In this document: positions 32,413 to 42,050 of the stretch, in pieces
How positions within the stretch are numbered: position 1 is the first letter of the stretch
How the letters are laid out: every line of letters begins with the position of its first letter
Assembly (NCBI RefSeq): GCF_021462265.1
Contig: NZ_JAJONF010000002.1
Location: forward strand, 310,001-374,000
Direction of reading: 5' to 3'
Source of the DNA: Streptomyces shenzhenensis
GTDB lineage: Bacteria > Actinomycetota > Actinomycetes > Streptomycetales > Streptomycetaceae
DNA length: 64,000 nucleotides
The notes under the pieces: model-generated
Databases searched by the model: none
Told to the model about the DNA's origin: nothing
The model's input: only the letters and a program-made list of their open reading frames with translations
Translations under genes and position numbers: made by a program

Positions 32413-33879
32413 ATGTCCACGACCCCGACGAGCGGGAGACGAGCCGCCCCGGTGGCGGCGGCCCTCGGTCTTCCCGCCGCCTCCGCCCTCGTGATCGGCA
32501 GCATCATCGGCACCGGTGTCTTCGCCCTGCCCTCGGCACTGGCGCCGTACGGGCCGATCGCGCTGGTCGCCTTCGGTGTCGTCACCCTCGGCGCGCTCGC
32601 GCTGGCGCTGACCTTCGGCTCGCTCGCGGCGCGGACCACCGCCAGCGGCGGACCGTACGTCTACGCCCGCGAGGCCTTCGGCGAGTTCGCGGGGTTCCTG
32701 AACGCATGGTCGTACTGGATCACCGCCTGGGCCGGCAACGCGGCGATCGTGGTGGCCTGGGTCGGCTATGCCGAGGTGTTCGTCAACACCGGCCACAAGA
32801 CGTGGATCTCGGTGCTCCTCGCCCTCATCGGCCTGTGGATCCCGGCCGCGATCAACCTGACCGGCGTGCGGAACACCGGGGCCTTCCAGGTGATCACCAC
32901 CGTGCTGAAGTTCGTCCCGCTGGTCTTCATGGCCACCGTCGGGCTGTTCTTCGTCGACCCGGACAACTTCGGCTCCTTCAACGCCAGCGGCCAGTCGGCA
33001 CTGGGCGCGATCTCCGCCGCCGGTGCCATCGCCCTGTTCAGCTACCTCGGCCTGGAGGCCGCCTCGGTCGTGGCCGGCCGGGTGCGGGAGCCGGGACGCA
33101 ACGTGCCGAGGGCCACCGTGTACGGCACCCTCGTCTGCGCCGTCATCTACATCCTGGGCACCCTCGCGGTCTTCGGAACCGTCTCGCACGCCGGCCTCGG
33201 ATCCTCCACCGCGCCCTTCACCGACGCCGCCAACAACATCTTCGGCGGCACCTGGGCCGGTGACGTGGTCGCCGTCGCCGCCATCGTCTCCGGCATCGGC
33301 GCCCTCAACGGCTGGACCATGCTGTGCGCCGAGATGCCCTACGCCGCCGCCCGCGACGGACTGTTCCCCACCGCCTTCGCCCGGCTGCGCGGCGCGAACG
33401 GCGTGCCCGCCTTCGGGATCATCGCCTCGACCGTGCTGGCCTCGCTGATCACCGTGTTCAGCTACACCCGCTTCGAGGACGTCTTCACGAAGATCGTGCT
33501 GCTGAGCGTGCTGACCGCCGTCATCCCCTACCTGTTCTCCGCCGCCGCCCAGCTGTACTGGCTGCTGGTGAAGGGCCGGGAGTCGCTCAGCCCGAAGCGG
33601 CTGGCCCGGGACACGACCGTCGCCGCGCTCGCGCTCGCCTTCTCCTACTGGTCCATCCAGGGCAGCGGCTACCAGACCGTCTACTACGGACTGTTCGTCG
33701 TGCTGCTCGGCGTGCCGGTCTACGTCTGGCTCAAGCGCGACCAGAGCCGGGCCGCCGGGCCCAAGACCCCGAGGCGCGCCCCGGAGACGGCGGTCCCGAG
33801 CCCCCGGCGCCCCCGCGCACTGAGCACCAACCGCGTCGGCGGCGCCCGCAAGCCGCGCCCCCTGCGCCACCAGGACTGA
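32413..33879 (+). CDS. APC-family amino acid permease (likely arginine/ornithine exchange)
   Basis: The 488-residue protein has about 12 membrane helices of the APC superfamily and begins with the signature ASALVIGSIIGTGVFALPSAL (helix 1). AGGAG stands 8 bases before the ATG. It is the first gene of an operon followed, 24 bases later, by arcA-arcB-arcC. In ADI operons of other bacteria the transporter ArcD swaps arginine for ornithine, so that role is the best guess, although the sequence alone does not give the substrate. The C-terminal ~45 residues are basic, Pro/Arg-rich and cytoplasmic. Confidence 0.85.
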   Translation: MSTTPTSGRRAAPVAAALGLPAASALVIGSIIGTGVFALPSALAPYGPIALVAFGVVTLGALALALTFGSLAARTTASGGPYVYAREAFGEFAGFLNAWSYWITAWAGNAAIVVAWVGYAEVFVNTGHKTWISVLLALIGLWIPAAINLTGVRNTGAFQVITTVLKFVPLVFMATVGLFFVDPDNFGSFNASGQSALGAISAAGAIALFSYLGLEAASVVAGRVREPGRNVPRATVYGTLVCAVIYILGTLAVFGTVSHAGLGSSTAPFTDAANNIFGGTWAGDVVAVAAIVSGIGALNGWTMLCAEMPYAAARDGLFPTAFARLRGANGVPAFGIIASTVLASLITVFSYTRFEDVFTKIVLLSVLTAVIPYLFSAAAQLYWLLVKGRESLSPKRLARDTTVAALALAFSYWSIQGSGYQTVYYGLFVVLLGVPVYVWLKRDQSRAAGPKTPRRAPETAVPSPRRPRALSTNRVGGARKPRPLRHQD

Positions 33880-33903
33880 CCCAGCGCCCCCGGAAAGGCC
33901 ACC

Positions 33904-35109
33904 ATGAACACGTTCCACGTCGACTCCGAGGTCGGCCCGCTGCGCCAGGTGATCCTGCACCGCCCCGGCCTCGAACTGTCCCGCCTCACCCCGCGCAACG
34001 TCGACGCACTGCTCTTCGACGACATCCTGTGGGCCAAGCGGGCCCGCGAGGAACACGACGCCTTCGCCCAGGTCCTGCGCGACCACGGCGCCCGCGTCCA
34101 CTACTTCGCCGACCTGCTCGCCCAGACCCTCGACGTCCCCGGCGCCCGCGGGTGGCTGCTGGACCGGGTCGTCACCCCCGCCACCGTCGGTCCGGCGCTC
34201 GTCGAGCCCGTACGGGAGCTGTGCGCCGAGCTCGACGGCGAGACCCTGGCCGGTTACCTGATCGGCGGGATCCTCAAGAGCGACCTGCCGCTGGCCGCCC
34301 CGCACAGCCTGGTCTGGAACGCCCTGGACGCCGACGACTTCGCGCTCCCGCCGCTGCCCAACCACCTCTTCCCGCGCGACAACTCCTGCTGGATCTACGA
34401 CCGTCTGTCGGTCAACCCGATGGCCAAGCCGGCCCGGCGGCGCGAGAGCCTGCACGCCGAGGCCATCTACCGGTTCCACCCGCTGTTCGCCGGGGTCCCG
34501 CTGCTGGAGGGCGTGACGGGCACCCTGGAGGGCGGTGACGTGCATGTCCTCGGCAACGGGGCCGTGCTGGTCGGCATGGGGGAGCGCACCACCGCCCAGG
34601 CCGTGGAGAACCTGGCGGCCCGGCTGTTCGCCGACGGCCGGGCGACCCGGCTGATCGCCGTCCAACTCCCGTCCGCCCGCGCCTACATGCACCTGGACAC
34701 CGTCCTGACCATGCTCGACCGGGACGCCTTCGCCATCTACCCGGGCCTGGCGGACTCCCTGCGCTCGTGGACGCTCACCCCGAGCGCCGAACGCGACACC
34801 GGCTTCGAGGTGACCCCCGACTCCGACCTGGCGACCGCGCTCGCCGAGGCCCTCGACGTGGACAAGGTCCGCATGCTCTCCGCGCCGCAGGACATCCGCG
34901 GTGCCGAGCGCGAGCAGTGGGACGACGGCAGCAACTTCCTCGCCGTCGCGCCGGGCGTGGTCGTCGGCTACGAGCGCAACGTCACCACCAACACCTACCT
35001 GCGCAAGCAGGGCATCGAGGTCGTCACCATCGCCGGCGCCGAACTCGGCCGCGGGCGCGGCGGACCGCGCTGCATGAGCTGCCCGATCCAGCGCGACCCG
35101 GCCAACTGA
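33904..35109 (+). CDS. arcA: Arginine deiminase
   Basis: The 401-residue enzyme hydrolyses L-arginine to citrulline and ammonia. Family motifs are visible: [11 protein letters not shown] (the FTRD-type motif), [15 protein letters not shown] (LEGGD with catalytic Asp), [10 protein letters not shown] (catalytic His region) and CMSCPIQRD with nucleophile C393. Length is close to normal (~405-410). It is the first enzyme of the ADI pathway, which yields ATP without respiration and raises pH. Confidence 0.95.
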   Translation: MNTFHVDSEVGPLRQVILHRPGLELSRLTPRNVDALLFDDILWAKRAREEHDAFAQVLRDHGARVHYFADLLAQTLDVPGARGWLLDRVVTPATVGPALVEPVRELCAELDGETLAGYLIGGILKSDLPLAAPHSLVWNALDADDFALPPLPNHLFPRDNSCWIYDRLSVNPMAKPARRRESLHAEAIYRFHPLFAGVPLLEGVTGTLEGGDVHVLGNGAVLVGMGERTTAQAVENLAARLFADGRATRLIAVQLPSARAYMHLDTVLTMLDRDAFAIYPGLADSLRSWTLTPSAERDTGFEVTPDSDLATALAEALDVDKVRMLSAPQDIRGAEREQWDDGSNFLAVAPGVVVGYERNVTTNTYLRKQGIEVVTIAGAELGRGRGGPRCMSCPIQRDPAN

Positions 35110-35132
35110 CCGAGCGAGGGGAACCACCCGCC

Positions 35133-36134
35133 ATGACCGTCGACCTGCGAGGCCGCTCCTACCTGAGCGAACTCGACTTCACCGCCGCCGAGATCCACCA
35201 CCTCCTCACCCTCGCGGCGCACCTCAAGGCCGAGAAGCGCACCCGCACCGAGCGGCCCCGGCTCACCGGCCGCAACCTCGCGCTGATCTTCGAGAAGACC
35301 TCCACCCGCACCCGCTGCGCCTTCGAGGTCGCCGCCGCCGACCAGGGCGCCCGCACCACCTACCTCGGTCCCGGCGACACCCACATCGGCGGCAAGGAGT
35401 CCATCGCCGACACCGCCCGGGTCCTTGGCCGGATGTTCGACGCCATCGAGTACCGCGGCTCCGACCAGGCACTCGTCACCGAACTCGCCGACCGCTCCGG
35501 CGTCCCCGTCTACAACGGCCTCACCGACACCGCGCACCCCACCCAGAGCCTGTGCGACGTCCTGACCATGCACGAGCACAGCACGAAACCGCTGTCCGAC
35601 ATCGCCTACTGCTACCTCGGCGACGCCCGTAACAACATGGGCAACTCGCTGCTGTCCATGGGCGCCCTGCTCGGCATGGACGTGCGGATCGCCGCACCGA
35701 AGGAGCTGTGGCCCGCCCCCGCCCTCGTCGCCCGCTGCCGCGAGACCGGCGAGCGCAGCGGTGCCCGGATCCTCCTCACCGAGGACGTCGAAACCGCCGT
35801 ACGCGACGCCGACTTCCTGCACACCGACGTCTGGGTCTCCATGGGGGAGCCGGCCGACTCCTGGCGCAAGCGGATCGAGCTGCTGCTCCCGTACCAGGTC
35901 AACGAGAAGACGCTGGCCGCCACCGGCAACCCCGGCGTGAAGTTCATGCACTGCCTGCCGGCCCTGCACGACCGCCGCACCCGCCTCGGCCAGGACCTGT
36001 TCGACACCTACGGCCTGGACGGCCTCGAAGTCACCGACGACGTCTTCACCTCGCCGGCGTCGATCGTCTTCGACCAGGCGGAGAACCGGCTGCACACCAT
36101 CAAGGCGGTACTCGTCGCCACCCTGACAAGGTAG
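35133..36134 (+). CDS. arcB: Ornithine carbamoyltransferase, catabolic
   Basis: The 333-residue protein has the carbamoyl-phosphate motif [17 protein letters not shown] and the ornithine-site motif MHCLPA. In this context it works in the catabolic direction, turning citrulline and phosphate into ornithine and carbamoyl phosphate. ATG at 35133, 23 bases after arcA; the ribosome site is GCGAGGGG. Its placement between arcA and arcC distinguishes it from a biosynthetic argF. Confidence 0.94.
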   Translation: MTVDLRGRSYLSELDFTAAEIHHLLTLAAHLKAEKRTRTERPRLTGRNLALIFEKTSTRTRCAFEVAAADQGARTTYLGPGDTHIGGKESIADTARVLGRMFDAIEYRGSDQALVTELADRSGVPVYNGLTDTAHPTQSLCDVLTMHEHSTKPLSDIAYCYLGDARNNMGNSLLSMGALLGMDVRIAAPKELWPAPALVARCRETGERSGARILLTEDVETAVRDADFLHTDVWVSMGEPADSWRKRIELLLPYQVNEKTLAATGNPGVKFMHCLPALHDRRTRLGQDLFDTYGLDGLEVTDDVFTSPASIVFDQAENRLHTIKAVLVATLTR

Positions 36135-36148
36135 GGAGGACCGACCTC

Positions 36149-37072
36149 ATGCGCATCGTCGTCGCCCTCGGCGGCAACGCCCTGCTCCACCGGGGCGAAC
36201 GCCCCGACGCCACCGTCCAGCAGGCCAACACCGACCGGGTGGCCACCGCCCTCGCCGCCCTCGCCCACGACCACGAGCTGGTCATCACCCACGGCAACGG
36301 CCCCCAGATCGGCCTGCTCGCCATGGAGAGCGCGGCCGACCCCGCCCTGAGCGCCCCGTACCCGCTGCACCTGCTCGGCGCCCAGACCCAGGGCCTGATC
36401 GGTTCCCTGCTGGCCTGCACCCTGCACAACGCGCTGCCCGGCCGGCAGGTCGCCGGCCTCGTCACACACACCCTGGTGCGGGCCGACGACCCGGCCTTCG
36501 GCCACCCCACGAAGTTCGTCGGCCAGGTCTACCCCCGCGACGTGGCCCGCTCCCTCGCCCGCGAGCGGGGCTGGGACATCGCCGAGGACACCGGAGGCTG
36601 GCGACGCGTGGTGCCCTCGCCGAAGCCGGAACGGATCGTGGAGACCGACACGATCCACGCCCTCCTCGGCGCCGGCACCCTGGTGATCTGCGCCGGCGGT
36701 GGCGGCGTGCCGGTCACCGCCGACCTGGACAGCGGCGCGCTGACCGGAGTCGAGGCCGTCATCGACAAGGACCTCACCGCGGCCCTCCTCGCCGAGGACC
36801 TGAAGGCCGACTTCCTGCTCATCCTCACGGATGTGCCCTATGTCTACGAGGACTTCGGCACCCCGCGGCAGCGTCCGCTCCTCGACGCCACCCCGGCCGA
36901 GCTGCGCCGCGGCGGCTTCCCCGAGGGCTCCATGGGACCGAAGACCGAGGCCGCGTCCCGGTTCGTCGAGCGCACCGGCGCACTGGCCGCCATCGGGGCG
37001 CTGGACGCGGCCTACGAGATCGTCCACGGCCGCTCGGGCACCCTGGTCCGCCCGGATCTGATCACCGGCTGA
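36149..37072 (+). CDS. arcC: Carbamate kinase
   Basis: The 307-residue enzyme transfers phosphate from carbamoyl phosphate to ADP, giving ATP, CO2 and ammonia, the energy-conserving step of the ADI pathway. Motifs: VVALGGNALL, ITHGNGPQIGLL, CAGGGGVPV, EAVIDKDLTAALLAEDL and GSMGPKTEAASRF. GGGAGG lies 8 bases before the ATG. It closes the permease-arcABC operon. Confidence 0.95.
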   Translation: MRIVVALGGNALLHRGERPDATVQQANTDRVATALAALAHDHELVITHGNGPQIGLLAMESAADPALSAPYPLHLLGAQTQGLIGSLLACTLHNALPGRQVAGLVTHTLVRADDPAFGHPTKFVGQVYPRDVARSLARERGWDIAEDTGGWRRVVPSPKPERIVETDTIHALLGAGTLVICAGGGGVPVTADLDSGALTGVEAVIDKDLTAALLAEDLKADFLLILTDVPYVYEDFGTPRQRPLLDATPAELRRGGFPEGSMGPKTEAASRFVERTGALAAIGALDAAYEIVHGRSGTLVRPDLITG

Positions 37073-37096
37073 GGACGGGCACGGTGCGCGCCGACG

Positions 37097-37133
37097 GGGT
37101 CGTAAGACCGATGGGCCAAGGGCCGTACGGCCC
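37097..37133 (+). promoter_or_regulatory. Palindromic box pair upstream of pflB
   Basis: GGGCCG-TA-CGGCCC (37120-37133) is a perfect 14-bp palindrome; GGGTCG-TA-AGACCG (37097-37110) is a weaker copy, centres 23 bases apart. The perfect copy ends 89 bases before the pflB start. Confidence 0.75.
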
Positions 37134-37222
37134 CGGCCGCGGGCCCCGGTCGGCACTCCCCGCACCCACCGCGCCGCAGCAGGATCAGCAGTACGAGAAG
37201 CGAGCAGAAGAGGGAACCGTCG

Positions 37223-39481
37223 ATGACCGTCACCGTGACAGCAGACAACCGGACGGCCGGCGCCTGGCGAGGCTTCGCGGGCACCGGCTGGCGCGAGCAC
37301 GTCGATGTACGCGACTTCATCCAGGCCAACTACACACCGTACGAAGGCGACGCGTCCTTCCTGACCGGCCCCACCGAGCGCACCCGCACCGTCTGGGAGA
37401 AGGTCAGCTCCCTGTTCCCGGAGGAACGGCGCCGGGGCGTGCTCGCCGTCGACACCGCCACCCCGTCCACGATCACCTCGCACGCCCCCGGCTACATCGA
37501 CCGCGACCGCGAACTGATCGTCGGCCTCCAGACCGACGCCCCGCTCAAGCGCGCGATCATGCCGAACGGCGGCCTGCGGATGGTGGAGAACGGGCTGCGC
37601 GCGTACGGCTACGAGCCCGACCCGTTCGTGACCCGCGTCTTCGGCAGCTACCGCAAGACCCACAACGACGGTGTCTTCGACGCCTACACCCCCGAGATGC
37701 GCGCCGCCCGCAAGGCCGGCGTCATCACCGGCCTGCCCGACGCCTACGGCCGCGGCCGGATCATCGGCGACTACCGGCGCGTCGCGCTCTACGGCACGGA
37801 CCGGCTGATCGAGGCCAAGAAGGCCGAGCGAGCCATGCTCGACGCCTGCGCGTCCAGCGTCAACGTCATCCGTGACCGGGAGGAACTGGCCGAACAGACC
37901 CGGGCGTTGCAGGAGCTGACCCGGATGGCGGCGACGTACGGCTGTGACGTCTCCCGGCCCGCCGCCACCGCGCACGAGGCCGTGCAGTGGCTCTACCTCG
38001 GCTACCTCGCCGCGGTGAAGGAGCAGAACGGCGCCGCGATGTCGCTCGGCCGCACCTCCACCTTCCTCGACGTCTACCTCCAGCGGGACCTGGCGGACGG
38101 CCTCCTCGACGAGAGGGGCGCCCAGGAACTGATCGACGACTTCGTCATCAAGCTGCGGATCGTCCGCTTCCTGCGCACCCCCGAGTACGACGCCCTGTTC
38201 TCCGGCGACCCGACCTGGGTGACCGAGTCCATCGGCGGTATCGGCGCGGACGGCCGCCCGCTGGTCACCCGCACCTCCTTCCGCTTCCTGCAGACCCTCT
38301 ACAACCTCGGCCCGGCCCCCGAGCCCAACCTGACCGTGCTCTGGTCGCCCCGGCTGCCCGCCGGATTCAAGGAGTTCTGCGCCCGCGTCTCGATCGACAC
38401 CAGCGCCGTCCAGTACGAGTCCGACGAGCTGATGCGCCCGCGCACCGGCGACGACACCGCGATCGCCTGCTGCGTGTCGGCGATGCAGGTCGGCCGGCAG
38501 ATGCAGTTCTTCGGGGCCCGGGTCAACCTCGCCAAGGCCCTGCTGTACGCGATCAACGGCGGCCGCGACGAGGTGACCGGCGAACAGGTCGCACCCTGCG
38601 CGCCCCCGCTGACCGGCGAGTACCTCGACTACGAGGAACTGTCGGCGGCCTACGGCCACGTCCTGGACTGGCTGGCCCGGACGTACGTCAACGCGCTCAA
38701 CGTCATCCACTACATGCACGACAAGTACGCCTACGAACGCATCGAGATGGCCCTGCACGACTACCCTGTGCACCGCTTCATGGCCTGCGGCATCGCCGGC
38801 CTGTCGGTCGCCGCCGACAGCCTGTCCGCCGTCCGGTACGCGCGGGTGCGGGTGATCAGGGACGCCACCGGACTGGCCGTCGACTTCCGAACCGAGGGCG
38901 ACTTCCCGGCGTACGGCAACAACGACGACCGCGCCGACGCCATCGCCGTCGACCTGGTGGAGTCCTTCATGGCGAAGGTGCGCCAGTACCCGACCTACCG
39001 GGAGGCCGAGCACACCCAGTCGGTCCTCACCATCACCTCGAACGTCGTCTACGGCAAGCACACCGGCAACACCCCCGACGGCCGCCGCGCCGGACAGCCC
39101 TTCGCCCCCGGCGCCAACCCGATGAACGGCCGCGACCGCCACGGCGTCGCCGCCTCGGCCCTCTCGGTGGCCAAGCTGCCGTACGAGCACGCCGGCGACG
39201 GCATCTCCCTGACCACGACCATCACGCCCGAGGGCCTGGGCCACAACCCCGCCGAACGCGCGGGCAACCTGGTCGGCATCCTCGACGCCTACACGGCGGC
39301 CGGCGGCTTCCACATGAACGTCAACGTCCTGGACCGGGCCACCCTGGAGGACGCGATGGAACACCCCGAGAACTACCCGGACCTGACCATCCGGGTCTCC
39401 GGTTACGCCGTCAACTTCGTCCGGCTGACCCGGGAGCAGCAACTCGACGTGATCAGCCGCACCTTCCACGGATCGCTGTGA
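37223..39481 (+). CDS. pflB: Pyruvate formate-lyase (formate C-acetyltransferase)
   Basis: The 752-residue glycyl-radical enzyme cleaves pyruvate with CoA to acetyl-CoA and formate. The catalytic pair is C416-C417 in [10 protein letters not shown] and the radical glycine is G727 in [10 protein letters not shown] near the C-terminus. N-terminal [21 protein letters not shown] and [15 protein letters not shown] match the PFL1 subgroup rather than diol dehydratases. Length is near that of E. coli PflB (760). It requires activation by the downstream gene and is destroyed by oxygen, so its presence implies a phase of real anoxia. The perfect upstream palindrome suggests control by the island regulator. 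Confidence 0.95.
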   Translation: MTVTVTADNRTAGAWRGFAGTGWREHVDVRDFIQANYTPYEGDASFLTGPTERTRTVWEKVSSLFPEERRRGVLAVDTATPSTITSHAPGYIDRDRELIVGLQTDAPLKRAIMPNGGLRMVENGLRAYGYEPDPFVTRVFGSYRKTHNDGVFDAYTPEMRAARKAGVITGLPDAYGRGRIIGDYRRVALYGTDRLIEAKKAERAMLDACASSVNVIRDREELAEQTRALQELTRMAATYGCDVSRPAATAHEAVQWLYLGYLAAVKEQNGAAMSLGRTSTFLDVYLQRDLADGLLDERGAQELIDDFVIKLRIVRFLRTPEYDALFSGDPTWVTESIGGIGADGRPLVTRTSFRFLQTLYNLGPAPEPNLTVLWSPRLPAGFKEFCARVSIDTSAVQYESDELMRPRTGDDTAIACCVSAMQVGRQMQFFGARVNLAKALLYAINGGRDEVTGEQVAPCAPPLTGEYLDYEELSAAYGHVLDWLARTYVNALNVIHYMHDKYAYERIEMALHDYPVHRFMACGIAGLSVAADSLSAVRYARVRVIRDATGLAVDFRTEGDFPAYGNNDDRADAIAVDLVESFMAKVRQYPTYREAEHTQSVLTITSNVVYGKHTGNTPDGRRAGQPFAPGANPMNGRDRHGVAASALSVAKLPYEHAGDGISLTTTITPEGLGHNPAERAGNLVGILDAYTAAGGFHMNVNVLDRATLEDAMEHPENYPDLTIRVSGYAVNFVRLTREQQLDVISRTFHGSL

Positions 39482-40215
39482 GCACCGGGCCGCGGGGCCG
39501 GATCCACTCCTGGGACCTGTCCACCGGCGTGGACGGTCCCGGGACCCGGTTCGTCCTCTTCGTCTCCGGCTGCCCGCTGCGCTGCCTGTACTGCGCCAAC
39601 CCCGACACCTGGCACATGCGCGACGGCAGGGAGACGACCGTCGACGCGGTGCTGGCGGAGATCGAGAAGTACCGCGCCTTCATCACCACGGCCGGCGGCG
39701 GAGTGACCATCACGGGCGGCGAACCGCTCCTGCAGTCCGCCTTCACCGGCGAGATCCTGCGCCGCTGCAAGGAGGCCGGGCTGCACACGGCGCTCGACAC
39801 CTCGGGCTTCCTCGGCGCCCGCGCCACCGACGAACTCCTGTCCCACACCGACCTGGTCCTGCTGGACATCAAGTCCTTCGACGTCCGTGCCTACCGTGGC
39901 CTGACCGGCGGTGAGCTGGCCCCCACCCTGAACTTCGCCACGCGCCTGGACCGGCTCGGCGTCCCGATGTGGATCCGGTACGTCCTGGTGCCCGGCTGGA
40001 CCGACGACGCGAAGTCCATCGACGGCCTGGCCCGGTTCGTCGCGGGACTCGACTCGGTCGACCGGGTGGACGTACTGCCCTTCCACAAGCTCGGCGCAGC
40101 GAAGTACGAAGCCCTCGGCGTGCCCTTCCGGCTGAAGGACAACCCCGTTCCCACCGCCGAGCTGACCGAGCGCGTCCGGGAACAGTTCCGGGCCCACGGC
40201 CTGTCCGCCTACTGA
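39478..40215 (+). CDS. pflA: Pyruvate formate-lyase activating enzyme (radical SAM)
   Basis: GTG start overlapping the pflB stop (GTGA) gives 245 residues. The 4Fe-4S motif is C32-x3-C36-x2-C39 ([10 protein letters not shown]); [13 protein letters not shown] is the SAM-binding GGE motif. Size and motif match PflA, without the extra ferredoxin insert of other activases. It generates the glycyl radical on PflB with SAM and a reduced flavodoxin or ferredoxin. The flavodoxin-like gene at 51113 is a possible electron donor, by inference. Confidence 0.94.
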   Translation: MSTGPRGRIHSWDLSTGVDGPGTRFVLFVSGCPLRCLYCANPDTWHMRDGRETTVDAVLAEIEKYRAFITTAGGGVTITGGEPLLQSAFTGEILRRCKEAGLHTALDTSGFLGARATDELLSHTDLVLLDIKSFDVRAYRGLTGGELAPTLNFATRLDRLGVPMWIRYVLVPGWTDDAKSIDGLARFVAGLDSVDRVDVLPFHKLGAAKYEALGVPFRLKDNPVPTAELTERVREQFRAHGLSAY

Positions 40216-40250
40216 TGCCAACGGCCCTTGGAAACAGGGCCGTTCAGCCC
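40214..40250 (+). promoter_or_regulatory. Palindromic box pair upstream of the DoxX-like gene
   Basis: GATGCC-AA-CGGCCC (40214-40227) and GGGCCG-TT-CAGCCC (40237-40250), centres 23 bases apart. The first overlaps the pflA stop codon. The inner arms AACGGCCCT / AGGGCCGTT could also pair as a hairpin. Confidence 0.6.
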
Positions 40251-40357
40251 TGCCGGCGCAGACCTTCGGCATCCGGCGGCGGCCGCGGTACGAGGCGAGA
40301 GTTAAGGGCGTCAGACACCGAACGGACAACCCGCCTCTCCCTGAAGGGACCACCGTC

Positions 40358-40984
40358 ATGGCCGTGCACCAGCACTCTCACCGCAGCTCCGGATTCCACC
40401 TCTCGTTCCGCGGGAACCGGACCGGCTCCACGGCCGAGCTCGCCGTCTCGGCGGTCAGCGGCACGCGCGCCGCGGGTGCGTACGCCCTCGCCTCCCTGCG
40501 GCTGCTCACCGGATTCGTCTTCCTGTGGGCGTTCCTCGACAAGACCTTCGGCTTCGGCTACGCCACCCCGTCGGGCAAGGGCTGGATCGACGGCGGCTCG
40601 CCGACCAAGGGCTTCCTCAGCTCCGTCGCCGCCGGCCCGCTGGAGTCGACCTTCCACTCCTGGGCCGGCGACCCCTGGGCCGACTGGCTGTTCATGCTCG
40701 GCCTCCTCGGCATCGGACTGGCCCTGACCGCGGGCGTCGCGCTCAGGCCGGCCGCCGTCGCGGGCATCGCGATGATGGCGCTGATGTGGACGGCCGAGTG
40801 GCCGCCCGCCCGGCACCTCTCGGACGGCTCACCGAGCATGTCCAGCAACCCGTTCGCCGACTACCACCTCGTCTACGCCGTCATCCTGATCGCCCTGGCA
40901 GTCATGGCCGCCGGCGACACCCTGGGCCTGGGGCGGCTGTGGGCCCGGCTGCCCTTCGTCCGCACCCACGGCTGGCTGCGCTGA
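40358..40984 (+). CDS. DoxX/DoxD-family membrane protein
   Basis: The 208-residue protein has four hydrophobic segments: LASLRLLTGFVFLWAFLDKTF, WLFMLGLLGIGLALTAGVALR, AAVAGIAMMALMWTAEW and LVYAVILIALAVMAAGDTLG. This is the DoxX layout, related to a thiosulfate:quinone oxidoreductase subunit and to oxidoreductase complexes in mycobacteria. A basic ~35-residue N-tail precedes helix 1. It probably works at the membrane quinone pool; the exact role is unknown. CTGAAGGGA before the ATG is a fair ribosome site. Confidence 0.8.
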   Translation: MAVHQHSHRSSGFHLSFRGNRTGSTAELAVSAVSGTRAAGAYALASLRLLTGFVFLWAFLDKTFGFGYATPSGKGWIDGGSPTKGFLSSVAAGPLESTFHSWAGDPWADWLFMLGLLGIGLALTAGVALRPAAVAGIAMMALMWTAEWPPARHLSDGSPSMSSNPFADYHLVYAVILIALAVMAAGDTLGLGRLWARLPFVRTHGWLR

Positions 40985-41000
40985 ACGCCCCCCGGACAGA

Positions 41001-41034
41001 GGGTCGAACGGCCCTTGTCCGGGACCTGTGGCCC
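41001..41034 (+). promoter_or_regulatory. Palindromic box pair upstream of usp at 41121
   Basis: GGGTCG-AA-CGGCCC (41001-41014) and GGGACC-TG-TGGCCC (41021-41034), centres 20 bases apart. The same 20-base spacing is found at the paralogous usp (51753-51786). Confidence 0.7.
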
Positions 41035-41120
41035 CTGCCCCCGAAAGCCCGCCAACACGACGCTGGAACCGGATCCGCCGCAGGAAGCCGGCGGATCCCT
41101 CGCGCCAGGAGGTACAGAAC

Positions 41121-42026
41121 ATGACCCGCACTGTCACCGCAGGTCTCGACGGCTCGGCCGAGAGCCGGGCGGCAGCGGAATGGGCGGCCCGCGAGGCCAA
41201 GCTCCGCGGCCTGCCGCTGAAGATCGTCCACGTCTGGGAACCCGTCCCCGACCCCATGGCACAGGCCCCGCTGCTCGGCCCCGAGACGCAGCAGCACTGG
41301 ACCGAGCGCATTCCGCGGGAGGCCGCGGCGGGGCTGCGGCAGCGGCACCCCGGTGTCGAGGTGATCAGCGAGCAGGCGTCCGGCAGCGCCGGCGAGGTCC
41401 TGGCCGAGGCGTCGAAGACCGCCGCCGTGCTGGTCCTCGGCTCCCGGGCCCTCGGCGGTGTCGGCGGTTTCCTGGTCGGCTCCGTCGGCCTGAGCGCCGT
41501 CGCCCACGCCGAGAGCCCCGTGGTGCTGGTGCGGGCCGGCGAGCAGGCCGCCGACGAGCACGAGGCCGACCCGGCGGGCGTTCCCTCCGCCGCGACACCC
41601 TTCCGTCCCGTCGTCCTCGGCCTCGACACCGACCACCCGGACGAGGCGCTGATCGAGTTCGCCTACGACGCCGCCCTGCGCCGCGCCACCTCGCTGCGGG
41701 TCGTGCACACCTGGTTCCCGCCCTCGTACTACGCGTACGGGATGCCCCTGGACCCGGCCCTGAACGAGTCGCTGGGCCTGGAGGAGTCCCGGGCCCTCAC
41801 CGAGGTGCTGAGCCCCTGGCGGCAGAAGTACCCGGACGTGGAGACCGCCGAGGAGTCCCGCTACGGCAGCGCCGCCGAACTGCTCGTCGAGGCGTCCCGA
41901 GAGGCCTCGCTGGTCGTCGTCGGCCGGCGGATCCGCCGCGGTGCCCTCGGCTCCCACATCGGCCATGTCACCCACGCCGTCATGCACCACTCCACCGCCC
42001 CCGTCGCCGTCGTAGCCCACGGCTGA
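41121..42026 (+). CDS. Tandem universal stress protein (301-residue type)
   Basis: AGGAGG stands 8 bases before ATG 41121. Domain 1: TVTAGLDGSAESRAAAEWAA to VLVLGSRALGGVGGFLVGSV and SPVVLVRAG. Domain 2: PVVLGLDTDHPDEALIEFAYDAA to SLVVVGRRIRRGALGSHIGHV, THAVMHHSTAPVAVVAHG. Both ATP-binding loops are intact. It has the same length and closely similar sequence to the protein at 51850-52755, showing a recent duplication. It leads the operon usp-adh-usp-xfp-gap. Confidence 0.92.
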   Translation: MTRTVTAGLDGSAESRAAAEWAAREAKLRGLPLKIVHVWEPVPDPMAQAPLLGPETQQHWTERIPREAAAGLRQRHPGVEVISEQASGSAGEVLAEASKTAAVLVLGSRALGGVGGFLVGSVGLSAVAHAESPVVLVRAGEQAADEHEADPAGVPSAATPFRPVVLGLDTDHPDEALIEFAYDAALRRATSLRVVHTWFPPSYYAYGMPLDPALNESLGLEESRALTEVLSPWRQKYPDVETAEESRYGSAAELLVEASREASLVVVGRRIRRGALGSHIGHVTHAVMHHSTAPVAVVAHG

Positions 42027-42050
42027 CCCCCTCCGAGGAGAGGAAAGATC

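Noticed and set aside
31261..35127. Very long minus-strand open frame (over 1200 codons) opposite the permease and arcA genes
   Set aside because: It is the antisense shadow of permease and arcA in high-GC DNA; its translation is Arg/Gly/Val-rich with no family motif, whereas the + strand frames encode complete enzymes.
36008..39469. Long minus-strand open frame opposite arcC and pflB
   Set aside because: Same codon-bias artefact; pflB on the + strand has catalytic Cys-Cys and the radical glycine motif.
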